A model generated the notes under the pieces. It had not been told where the DNA came from. It saw only the letters and a program-made list of their open reading frames with translations, and ran no database searches. The translations under genes were made by a program, and so were the position numbers. Positions 1 to 6,060 of a stretch of DNA of 7,049 bases are shown here, in pieces; the stretch's first letter is position 1; the number at the start of each line of letters is the position of its first letter. This DNA is from Streptosporangiaceae bacterium. GTDB lineage: Bacteria; Actinomycetota; Actinomycetes; Streptosporangiales; Streptosporangiaceae. The stretch is from positions 1-7,049 of the forward strand of contig JASHTT010000430.1 in the NCBI GenBank assembly GCA_030040415.1, read 5' to 3'.

Positions 1-1
1 C

Positions 2-403
2 GCGCGCATTCCACCGCTGGCGGCAACGGCCATAAAAGTCGCTTTCACCAACATCCTGCACAATGCCATCAGGTATGTTGATCCGCAACACCGCGGGCAG
101 ACAACGGCTGCGACGCGAGCCGTGGAGCTCCAGCAGGCTTTTCTGGACGGACATGAGTGCGCGGTCATTGTCGTTCGGAACCAGATGCGCCACTTGCTGT
201 CGGAAGAGCGGATCTCTGGCCTCTACAGGTATCCGCTGACTGGAAAGAATGATGAGCTACGGCTAGGCGCATTCTTGGCTGGTATGGCCGCACAGAGAGT
301 TGGCGGCAGGCTACATGCCTATCAGTCGGCACCGGGGCCAACCCTGACGTCAGTTCTCCTAATTCCCGTTCGCGTCGCAGGAGGAGAAAGCGATGACCAA
401 TAA
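2..403 (+). CDS. C-terminal part of a histidine-kinase-like ATPase (HATPase fold), 5' end outside window
   Basis: The frame is open from the left edge, so the gene begins upstream and only about 133 codons are visible; a GTG at 122 is internal, not the start. Residues encoded at 38-79 (VAFTNILHNAIRY) match the N-box of GHKL/histidine-kinase ATPase domains, with the two Asn at 50-52 and 62-64. The end (LGAFLAGMAAQRVGGRL, about 290-325) matches the G2-box/last-helix region that closes such domains. Between them the expected DxGxG (G1) box is not recognisable: the corresponding stretch reads VIVVRNQMRHLLSEERISG, so nucleotide binding may be lost or altered. Whether a phospho-accepting His or a sensory domain lies upstream cannot be seen. 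The stop overlaps the next gene, a receiver-domain protein, by 11 bases, which supports a sensor/response-regulator pair. The family call is fairly sure; catalytic competence is doubtful. Confidence 0.72.
   Translation, partial: ARIPPLAATAIKVAFTNILHNAIRYVDPQHRGQTTAATRAVELQQAFLDGHECAVIVVRNQMRHLLSEERISGLYRYPLTGKNDELRLGAFLAGMAAQRVGGRLHAYQSAPGPTLTSVLLIPVRVAGGESDDQ
379..386 (+). promoter_or_regulatory. Ribosome binding site of the receiver-kinase gene
   Basis: AGGAGGAG lies 6 bases before the ATG at 393, inside the last codons of the upstream ATPase gene. It is a near-consensus Shine-Dalgarno that fixes the start and suggests translational coupling of the two genes. Confidence 0.8.
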
Positions 404-2183
404 CTACCGGGTTTTGGTGGTCGATGACGAAGAGGATGCGCGTGAAGCGATCCGCGGCGACCTCGAGGAGTTGCCGCCTGTCGGGCGAATGGAGTGCGAT
501 CTAAGCAGCGGAGTCCGGGACGCGACCCGGAAGATTCTTGCTAAATACTACGACCTCGTAATTGTCGACCTAGAGCTTGGTAGAAATGAGCGCGGTGCGC
601 TTGACTTGTATGCGCACCTCGCCGAAAGACCGCCTGGATGCGAACTAATCCTGATGACGCAGATCGGCATCGACAGTGGTATGGCCGAACTGGTGAAGCT
701 GTTCGGTGAAAGGAATAAGCCCCGTTTCGTCGGATTCATCGACAAGCGAGAGGACTTCACGCAACAAATAAGGCGTGAAATCGGCAGCCGATATGAGGCG
801 TTTACCCAGTCGTCAGTTGACTTCGTCAACCTGGAGCTCCCGATTCGGCTGCTCGAACACCGCCGCGGTCGGTACGAGAGGCAGAACACTTTTCCGCTAC
901 GTGCCAGCGGGGCCGAATTGAGCGTGGAGCTCGACAGGCTGCTGAGGAAGCTGTATGTCGAGCTGCCGGCGCCGTCGCGACGGCGGCTGTCCGGTGTTCG
1001 CGTGCAGCTCGACAAGGTAGATCGGAGGGGGCTCAGCGCCGCGATCGTCCTGAACGCGACGGTCCACGTCAACTCGGAAGGCGACGTTGAGATACCCGGT
1101 CACAAGACGGTACTCAAAGTCGGGCCGCTCCTGGAGATAGTTGAGGAATCGTCTCGGTACAACGAGTTCGTCAGGTTTGGCATGGAGCTGGATCAGCGAG
1201 TCGAGCTGCTGGGAGTAGCTACCGCGGACACTCTTGGCGCCCTTGTCTACAGCTTCGCTGGCGGGCTGCACCGTCAAGATCTGACCAGCCTGGATGAGAT
1301 CCTGCGGCTTGAGTTCCTCGGGACGCAGGCCGATTTGTCGGCTCAAGTGATCCGAGATCTCTTCCAGGCGAAGCGATGGTGGAGCATCGAGGCGAAGCCC
1401 GAGCGCGTCAGCGACTATTTCAAGGACAACTACCGGTGCGACTTGAACCGGTCGGTCAGCACCGCCGCAGCTGAACTGCGCGAGCTGCCTAGCAGCTTGG
1501 GCCGGGCGGTAACCGCGGACTCTGGTGGCGACGGGCAGATCCTGCGCATCCCCGGTGCGCCGCCGCTGACAATACCCGGTGGCCGTGCGCTCGGCGCGGG
1601 CACGCAGTTGCGTCGCGTGCCGACATGCCTGGTGCACGGCGACTTGCACGGCGGCAATGTGTTGTTTGAATCAGAGCAGGGCCAGTCCCCCGGCGAGAGC
1701 GTGAAGCTAGACCGCGTGTGTCTCATTGACTATCGCAACGCCGGCTTTGGTCCGCGTTGCGTCGATGCAGTCGCACTGGAGAGCTCCATCCGTCTAGCGG
1801 ATAGCGAAGCGGTATGCCGAGCCATAAACGATGCCGGAGAGGCTGCCCTGACATCGCGCCAGCGCGTGGCGGTCGCCCGCGACATGGCCGAGCGATTCGC
1901 AGCCGAGCTGCAGGTCTATCGCTGGTCATTCGACGGCACTGGCGAAGCTCCGACGCAAGTGTGGGCGACTATCGCGGTCGAAACGCTGGGCGGGCTGCGC
2001 AAATGTTTTCCTGATCTCACCCTCAAGGAATATCTCGCCACGGCGATCCCATACGCGATCAGGAACCTTGGTTATGACGTCCTGCCCGTAGCGAGGGTGC
2101 GCGTGAGCGCATGGCTGTCGGCCTTGTACGACCTTTCGCGCTCTGACACCGGCGGGCAAGGACGGAAAGCGGTGCCTGCTTAG
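393..2183 (+). CDS. Response-regulator receiver domain fused to an APH/protein-kinase-fold phosphotransferase
   Basis: This 596-residue protein has a complete N-terminal receiver (about 5-125): acidic pair D11/D12, phospho-acceptor D59 in LVIVDLEL, T89 and K118, so it should be phosphorylatable. Instead of a DNA-binding output, the rest looks like a kinase fold. There is a beta3-like lysine K242 (TVLKVG), a following helix with candidate Glu (E251/E258), a hinge-like LGALVYSFAGG, the Brenner-type catalytic loop H415-G-D417-L-H-G-G-N422, and a metal-binding D446 in LIDY. These are the hallmarks of aminoglycoside-phosphotransferase/choline-kinase-like enzymes. The substrate is unknown; it could be a protein or a small molecule. 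The kinase part may correspond to one of the 'ternary complex associated' (TCAD) domains described in bacterial conflict systems, but I recall that name and cannot verify it. It overlaps the HATPase gene upstream and is followed after 40 bases by a SLATT gene, so it is probably the signal-transducing hub of the cassette. The domain calls are strong; the role is inferred. Confidence 0.88.
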   Translation: MTNNYRVLVVDDEEDAREAIRGDLEELPPVGRMECDLSSGVRDATRKILAKYYDLVIVDLELGRNERGALDLYAHLAERPPGCELILMTQIGIDSGMAELVKLFGERNKPRFVGFIDKREDFTQQIRREIGSRYEAFTQSSVDFVNLELPIRLLEHRRGRYERQNTFPLRASGAELSVELDRLLRKLYVELPAPSRRRLSGVRVQLDKVDRRGLSAAIVLNATVHVNSEGDVEIPGHKTVLKVGPLLEIVEESSRYNEFVRFGMELDQRVELLGVATADTLGALVYSFAGGLHRQDLTSLDEILRLEFLGTQADLSAQVIRDLFQAKRWWSIEAKPERVSDYFKDNYRCDLNRSVSTAAAELRELPSSLGRAVTADSGGDGQILRIPGAPPLTIPGGRALGAGTQLRRVPTCLVHGDLHGGNVLFESEQGQSPGESVKLDRVCLIDYRNAGFGPRCVDAVALESSIRLADSEAVCRAINDAGEAALTSRQRVAVARDMAERFAAELQVYRWSFDGTGEAPTQVWATIAVETLGGLRKCFPDLTLKEYLATAIPYAIRNLGYDVLPVARVRVSAWLSALYDLSRSDTGGQGRKAVPA

Positions 2184-2223
2184 ACCATCCAATCGGTACA
2201 AGGACTGGAAGAAGCGTGAGCCG

Positions 2224-2709
2224 ATGAACCCACCGGACGACGAGCAGGAACTCCTCAAGGACTGGTGGCAGCGCGTGCGGGAGTCGCAGTGGGCACACTA
2301 CGAGTGCGGTAAGGCCCTCATTCGCGATCATTACTTGCTAGGCATACCACTCGTAGTTCTCGCGGGCTTCGCTGGCACTACTGTCTTCGCGACCATATCC
2401 CGGTCCGACATTTTTGCGGTGCGGCTCGCAGTCGGGCTGACAGCCGTGCTGGTCGCCGTCCTAGGTGCGCTGCAGACCTTCCTGCGCCTCGCCGACAGAG
2501 CGAGCGAGCACCGGCAGGCTGCGGCTAGCTATGCGCAAGCGAGACGGCTCATAGAGGAGCGGATCACTGGAGTCGGATACGATGGACCGGAACGAATCAC
2601 GAAGATACGCGAATTGCTGGACAGTCTAACAATGACAAGCCCGGCCATTCCGACAAGGATAGCCGGACGCGTCGATCGGACACTGGAGCGACGTGACGAA
2701 GGTGAATGA
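2224..2709 (+). CDS. SLATT-type two-transmembrane protein (predicted membrane effector)
   Basis: This 161-residue protein has the layout of the SLATT family (SMODS and SLOG-associating 2TM effector). An amphipathic N-terminal segment with paired Trp (W14, W15, W23) leads into a first hydrophobic helix about 38-58 (GIPLVVLAGFAGTTVFATI). A short polar turn and a second helix about 66-87 (ending GALQTFL) follow, then a charged helix containing ADRASEHRQAAASYAQARR (about 90-108) and a cytoplasmic tail. The G-I-P, Q-T-F and H/Y positions (H96, Y103) after TM2 match what I know of the family. SLATT proteins occur with CD-NTases, SLOG sensors and reverse transcriptases and are thought to permeabilise the membrane when triggered. 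No CD-NTase is visible here; the neighbour is a receiver-kinase. The ATG at 2224 has a purine-rich GGAAGAAG at 2207-2214. The stop overlaps the next gene by 17 bases. Confidence 0.82.
   Translation: MNPPDDEQELLKDWWQRVRESQWAHYECGKALIRDHYLLGIPLVVLAGFAGTTVFATISRSDIFAVRLAVGLTAVLVAVLGALQTFLRLADRASEHRQAAASYAQARRLIEERITGVGYDGPERITKIRELLDSLTMTSPAIPTRIAGRVDRTLERRDEGE
2685..2688 (+). promoter_or_regulatory. Ribosome binding site deciding a GTG start
   Basis: GGAG is followed by four bases and then the GTG at 2693, inside the end of the SLATT gene. This favours 2693 over the in-frame GTG at 2702 and ATG at 2717, neither of which has a better-placed site. Confidence 0.6.
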
Positions 2710-3292
2710 TAGCCTCATGTTTGCGACGCCGATATACCGAAGTGTGTCCGCGTACTGGGATCACACCATTTACCCGCCGCGCGGGGATCGAGTACCAAAG
2801 CACATACCCTTGTTGATTGACAATGTGTGGGAATATATCCGGCCCGACGATATGCCAAGCCGCCGCTCTTCTGCGTTCGGCAGCCCGACTCCCGAGCTGG
2901 CGCGTCTGTCTGGCCCCGAAGACGGGATAATTTGCCGGGTATTCGTTACTCTGCCTTGCCCGGCCGCACAGATTTTGGGCTGCTCCGACGCACGCTGCCA
3001 TGCGGACGTGACTGCCCTGCCAGTAGCCATTGCTGATCTGGGCATCCCCGACGAGACTGTGAGACTGCTGTCGACCGCCTTGCTGAGTCGTGCCAAACTT
3101 CGTGGGCTGCTGCCCCCTGTGCAGGACTTGCGGGCGATGCTCGCCGATGCTTCTACCTTCTGGCAACAGTGCCGCCGGGTCCGGGTGACCGCTGAGCAAG
3201 CGGCGGACGATGTCGGCGAGCTGTTCTTCGTTGCTCGAGGTGGTTATGCCCTTGAGCCCTTGCTCCACGAAGAGCACAGCAGCAAGCGCTGA
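2693..3292 (+). CDS. Uncharacterised protein, possibly ADP-ribosyltransferase-like
   Basis: I do not recognise this 199-residue protein with certainty. It is soluble, with no signal peptide or membrane helix. An N-terminal strand ends in IYR (R16). A dense motif block at 43-70 reads DNVWEYIRPDDMPSRR then SSAFGSPTPELA; after it comes a strand (GIICRVFVTL). The C-terminal half is mostly helical with a late acidic stretch (E176 in GELFF, E188). A 'YR ... SRRxxxFxSPTPELA ... E' order is reminiscent of the R-S-E pattern of ADP-ribosyltransferase-like and RES folds, which bind NAD, but this is a pattern-level guess. The GTG start is chosen for its GGAG site; it overlaps the SLATT gene by 17 bases, which implies coupled expression and a shared function. 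It could equally be a partner or immunity protein for the SLATT effector. Confidence 0.7.
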   Translation: MTKVNDSLMFATPIYRSVSAYWDHTIYPPRGDRVPKHIPLLIDNVWEYIRPDDMPSRRSSAFGSPTPELARLSGPEDGIICRVFVTLPCPAAQILGCSDARCHADVTALPVAIADLGIPDETVRLLSTALLSRAKLRGLLPPVQDLRAMLADASTFWQQCRRVRVTAEQAADDVGELFFVARGGYALEPLLHEEHSSKR

Positions 3293-3357
3293 TATGGACA
3301 GCCGACTGCCACGATCGGCGGGATTCGTCCCCTCGTCGACGCGCCGGGCTGGTCTGC

Positions 3358-3385
3358 GAACGCTCCTGGGTGATCAGCAGCGTTC
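3358..3385. terminator. Candidate hairpin terminator between convergent genes
   Basis: GAACGCT (3358-3364) pairs with AGCGTTC (3379-3385). After a C/C mismatch, CTG (3366-3368) pairs with CAG (3375-3377), leaving a 6-base loop. It sits in the 154-base gap between the stops of two convergent genes. There is no T-run after it on either strand, so it is at best an actinobacterial-type terminator lacking the U tract. Confidence 0.4.
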
Positions 3386-3446
3386 ATCCGCCGCTTCCAA
3401 AAACGGGTCGGCGTTGCGGCGAGGGTGGCCACCGGGCGCAGGCCGT

Positions 3447-5147
3447 TTAGTCAGAGACCGGCGGGTCTGAGTGCAGGGTGTTGCTGACCAGTTCGGCGGC
3501 GCTGGCGGCGCTGGTGGCATGGCCGGTGACCGCGGCGAGGAAGTCCTCGCGTGCTAGCGCTAGCGTGTGCAGTGGCTCGGTCGCGGTGATGGTGGCCGTC
3601 CGGGGCACGTCCCGCAGCAGCGCGATCTCGCCGAAGCCGTCGCCGGCGGATAGGACGCGGCGCGCGGTGCCGCGGACCGTCACATCCGCCGCTCCGGCCA
3701 CGATGAGCTCATAGTCATCGCCCGGCTCGCCTTCACGCATCACCACCGCGCCCGCTGGGTACTCGCGCGGTGACAGCCGCGTGGCCAGCAGGTCGACAAC
3801 CGCGAGCGGCAGCGGTTCGAACACCGGCACGCCGCGGATCAGCCCGGTGCGCGGGCCTGAGTCCGGCAGGGTGCGGTCGATCTGGATGAAGCGCCACGCG
3901 TACACGGCAGGCAGCACAATCATCGCCGCCCCGAGCCCGGCCAGCGTGCCCCGCGGCCCCGCCAGGGAGATTAGGGCTGCCGCGGCCGCCGCCCCGGCGC
4001 CGTTGCCGGCGAATACGATCAGTTCCTCGGCGCCGAGCACGCCCTCCAGAGCGCCGGCCTGGAACAGCCGCGGGCTGAGTGTCCCGCCACCGACGTCCTG
4101 GATCGCGTTGCCTACGCCGACGACGGCCAGCGCTACCAGGCAGCCGGCGAGGGTGGGCTTGGGCGCCAGCAGCGCCAGTGGCAGGCCCCACAGCAGCAAG
4201 CCGACGACGAAGGCGCGGCCCAGCCGGCTGGCGCGCACGACCTTAGCGGCGATCATCGCCCCGACCAGGCCGCCGGCGCCCATCGCCGCATACAGCCAGC
4301 CGACCGCCGATTCGCCGGCCCGGAATACCCGCAGTGCCAGCACTACCAGCAGCACCGACAGCACACCCCGGACAAACGTCTGCGCGAACAGCAGCACCGA
4401 CATCCCCGCCGGAGGCGCTACCTTGGTCATCGCGGCCAGACCCCGGACTACGTTGCCCACAGGGTTGGCCTTGGCCTGACCTGAATCGGAATGCCGATAC
4501 AGCCGTACCGGCCACACCAGCATCGTCGAGGCGGCAAGGAACACCGCCGCCACCCCGACAGCCAGCGCCGGCGACGCCGCGACGAGCAGGGCGGCAGCGG
4601 CCACCGGGCCTACCAGCCCGCCGGAGTTCTCCATAGAGCTGGCCAGCACATTGACCGCGCCCAGCCCGGCCGGCGAACTCACCACCCATGGCAAGATCGC
4701 GACCAGCAGCGGCCGGTATGTGCCGGCCAGCATCGAACTGCCCGCTGCCAGGGCAATGACCGCCGCAGCGGGCGCGTGGACCGCCGCGCCAGCCGCCGCC
4801 GCACCCAGCAGCACTGCCCGGACAGCTGTGGCCAGGCGCAGCAGCACTTCACGGCGAACCCGGTCCGCCAAGCCCATGACCACCGGGGCAACCACCGCAG
4901 CCGGTAGCGTGCGGGCGACCCCGTATATCCCGACCAGGGCCGCGCCGCCATGGTCGAACGCGTACACGGCCATGGCGATCGCGCCCGCCGTCTCCCCTAC
5001 CACCGACCCGGCCCAGCCCAGCTCCAGCCGGCGCACCTCGGGGATTGCCAGTACATCTCGCACAGCACCCAACGTGCGCCCCCCAGCCAGTCCGCCAGCC
5101 CTCACCGCAGGCTTGTGCCGTATGCGTGGAAACGCTAGCAATTCCAC
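3447..5147 (-). CDS. MFS transporter with C-terminal cyclic-nucleotide-binding domain
   Basis: This 566-residue protein is membrane-embedded from about residue 35 to 425, with a run of Ala/Val/Leu/Gly-rich helices typical of a 10-12 TM major facilitator. A conserved-looking loop GLADRVRREVLLR after TM2 matches the MFS motif-A region (usually G-x-x-x-D-R-x-x-R). From about 445 to 550 it carries a cyclic-nucleotide-binding domain. The phosphate-binding cassette reads FGEIALLRDVPRTATI, with E507 and R516 spaced 9 apart as in PKA regulatory domains, preceded by the GEPGDDYELIVAG beta-roll strand. Actinobacteria have related MFS-cNMP fusions (some, such as Mycobacterium tuberculosis Rv3239c and Rv3728, continue into a patatin domain, absent here). 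Ligand-gated transport is inferred; the substrate is unknown. The GTG start is supported by GGAG four bases upstream. It lies 134 bases downstream of the tetR-like gene on the same strand. Confidence 0.88.
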   Translation of the reverse strand: MELLAFPRIRHKPAVRAGGLAGGRTLGAVRDVLAIPEVRRLELGWAGSVVGETAGAIAMAVYAFDHGGAALVGIYGVARTLPAAVVAPVVMGLADRVRREVLLRLATAVRAVLLGAAAAGAAVHAPAAAVIALAAGSSMLAGTYRPLLVAILPWVVSSPAGLGAVNVLASSMENSGGLVGPVAAAALLVAASPALAVGVAAVFLAASTMLVWPVRLYRHSDSGQAKANPVGNVVRGLAAMTKVAPPAGMSVLLFAQTFVRGVLSVLLVVLALRVFRAGESAVGWLYAAMGAGGLVGAMIAAKVVRASRLGRAFVVGLLLWGLPLALLAPKPTLAGCLVALAVVGVGNAIQDVGGGTLSPRLFQAGALEGVLGAEELIVFAGNGAGAAAAAALISLAGPRGTLAGLGAAMIVLPAVYAWRFIQIDRTLPDSGPRTGLIRGVPVFEPLPLAVVDLLATRLSPREYPAGAVVMREGEPGDDYELIVAGAADVTVRGTARRVLSAGDGFGEIALLRDVPRTATITATEPLHTLALAREDFLAAVTGHATSAASAAELVSNTLHSDPPVSD

Positions 5148-5151
5148 TTCG

Positions 5152-5155
5152 CTCC
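5152..5155 (-). promoter_or_regulatory. Ribosome binding site deciding the GTG start of the MFS gene
   Basis: Reading the minus strand, GGAG-CGAA-GTG places a Shine-Dalgarno core four bases before the GTG at 5147. The same GGAGCGAA context precedes the CTG at 6960. Confidence 0.6.
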
Positions 5156-5251
5156 AGGGAGGCTGCCGCGCCGCCAGATCCAGGCCTCGTTACCGTATTT
5201 GCTGACCACGAATCGAGATACCGACTGCTGCAAAGGATGCGCACAGGGGTC

Positions 5252-5275
5252 GCACGGGCATGGATGGGCCCGCGC
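5252..5275 (-). terminator. GC-rich hairpin just after the tetR-like gene
   Basis: CGGGC (5255-5259) pairs with GCCCG (5268-5272) across an 8-base loop; after one A/C mismatch, GC (5252-5253) pairs with GC (5274-5275). It lies 6 bases beyond the stop of the regulator on its own strand. No T-run follows. If it terminates, the MFS gene needs its own promoter in 5148-5251, where I could not fix one with confidence (a TACGGT resembles a -10). Confidence 0.4.
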
Positions 5276-5281
5276 TGAGCG

Positions 5282-5962
5282 TCATGTCTTGCGAGCCGAG
5301 GGCGGCCCGGCCGCGGTCGCCCCGTTCGTATCCGGATGGAGTTGCAAGAAGGCGGTGGCTGCGCCGCGGGCCCGACGGGAGATCTCCCGGGGGGCGGGCG
5401 TATCGGCGACGCGGAGCAGCAGGCTGATCATCACGTCACCCCAAAGCAGCCCGGCGAACTGCTCGGCCAGTTCTGGCGGACGGCCGCTGAGCAGCCCGCG
5501 GGACTGGGCCTGGATCATGATCGCCGTCAGGGCATCGCGGCTGGCCTGACGCCCGAAGGATTGCAGCGCGCGGGCGACCTCGGGCGTGCGCACCGCTTCG
5601 GCGATCGCTAGCCGGAAGACGGCAACAACTATGGGATCCGTTGTCTCGCGCAGGAGCTGCGTGCCGAAGGCGATCAGCACGCGCTCCAGGGTGTCGCGAT
5701 CGTATGGCTCGGGCAGGTCGGCGGGAGGTTGCAGCCGCGTGGCGCGCTCGCGGATGCAGGCCACGAGCATTTCCTGCTTGTTGCCGACCACCGCATAAAG
5801 CTCCCGCTTCGAGACATGGGCGCGGCTGGCGATCTCGAGGGTGCTGGTCTCGGCGTAACCGGCTGCCACGAACGCAGAGAAGGCCGCGCTCAGGATGCGC
5901 TGGCGGACCGACGTTTCGGCGGCCGACTCGCTGCGTGGTTCCGGCGTGCTCGCGTTCGGCAT
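5282..5962 (-). CDS. TetR/AcrR-family transcriptional regulator
   Basis: This 226-residue protein is of normal TetR length. Residues 18-65 form the N-terminal DNA-binding domain: RQRILSAAFSAFVAAGYAET, then the helix-turn-helix TLEIASRAHVSKRELYAVVG (41-60), then NKQEM, all classic TetR landmarks. The C-terminal ligand/dimer domain (about 85-205) has LLRETTDPIVVAVFRLAIAEA and LAEQFAGLLWGDVMISLLLR. This resembles the AefR-like subclass of TetR C-terminal domains. The ATG at 5962 has GGAG five bases upstream. It is divergent from an NmrA-like oxidoreductase gene, with two matching palindromes between them, the usual layout of an autorepressor that also controls its neighbour. The inducer is unknown. 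Confidence 0.92.
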   Translation of the reverse strand: MPNASTPEPRSESAAETSVRQRILSAAFSAFVAAGYAETSTLEIASRAHVSKRELYAVVGNKQEMLVACIRERATRLQPPADLPEPYDRDTLERVLIAFGTQLLRETTDPIVVAVFRLAIAEAVRTPEVARALQSFGRQASRDALTAIMIQAQSRGLLSGRPPELAEQFAGLLWGDVMISLLLRVADTPAPREISRRARGAATAFLQLHPDTNGATAAGPPSARKT

Positions 5963-5975
5963 GGCGGCTCCGTCC

Positions 5976-6005
5976 TTGACCTGGTACCTAGCGGTACCAT
6001 AGGCT
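5976..6005 (+). promoter_or_regulatory. Promoter of the NmrA-like gene
   Basis: TTGACC (5976-5981, -35) and TAGGCT (6000-6005, TANNNT-type -10) are separated by 18 bases. The 18-base spacer is exactly the first TetR-type palindrome, so repressor binding would block the polymerase. Predicted transcription starts about 6012, some 50 bases before the GTG. Confidence 0.6.
5982..5999. promoter_or_regulatory. TetR-type operator 1
   Basis: TGGTACCTAGCGGTACCA is a perfect 7-base inverted repeat with a 4-base centre, in the 98-base divergent gap between the regulator and the oxidoreductase. Its twin is 33 bp away. Size and symmetry fit a TetR-family dimer site. Confidence 0.82.
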
Positions 6006-6008
6006 GCG

Positions 6009-6038
6009 AGTTACTGGTACCGGATAGTACCAAGCCAA
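6009..6038 (-). promoter_or_regulatory. Possible promoter of the tetR-like gene
   Basis: On the minus strand TTGGCT (6038-6033) is followed by the 18-base operator 2 and then GTAACT (6014-6009); shifting by one gives TAACTC with a 19-base spacer. The arrangement mirrors the plus-strand promoter, but the -10 is a poor match. Confidence 0.35.
6015..6032. promoter_or_regulatory. TetR-type operator 2
   Basis: TGGTACCGGATAGTACCA repeats the operator 1 pattern with one mismatch in the right arm (AGTACCA for GGTACCA) and a different 4-base centre. The conserved arms and variable centre indicate selection on the arms. It overlaps the expected transcription start of the oxidoreductase gene. Confidence 0.78.
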
Positions 6039-6060
6039 TGCGATCGGCGGAGGTGAAGCG

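Noticed and set aside
122..403. GTG at 122 as the start of a 93-residue protein
   Set aside because: The same frame is open to the window edge and encodes the HATPase N-box (38-79) before this codon, so the GTG is internal.
897..1649. Long antisense open frame (250 codons) across the receiver-kinase gene
   Set aside because: Composition is Arg/Gln/Pro-rich with no domain features, and it lies opposite a gene with full catalytic motifs; a shadow of GC-biased coding.
3301..3319. GCCGA...TCGGC hairpin shortly after the fourth gene
   Set aside because: Only a 5-base stem with a 9-base loop and no T-run; weaker than the hairpin at 3358-3385.
3424..3433. GGTGGCCACC palindrome near the end of the convergent gap
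   Set aside because: A 10-base palindrome with no loop or partner copy; likely chance in GC-rich DNA.
3210..3470. Possible small + strand gene spanning the end of gene 4 and the convergent gap
   Set aside because: No ribosome binding site or recognisable domain; it overlaps gene 4 and the end of the MFS gene in Ser/Arg-rich frame.
3781..4907. Open frames on the + strand opposite the MFS-cNMP gene
   Set aside because: Low-complexity Ala/Pro/Ser/Arg translations antisense to a protein with clear TM helices and a cNMP cassette; typical shadows in high-GC DNA.
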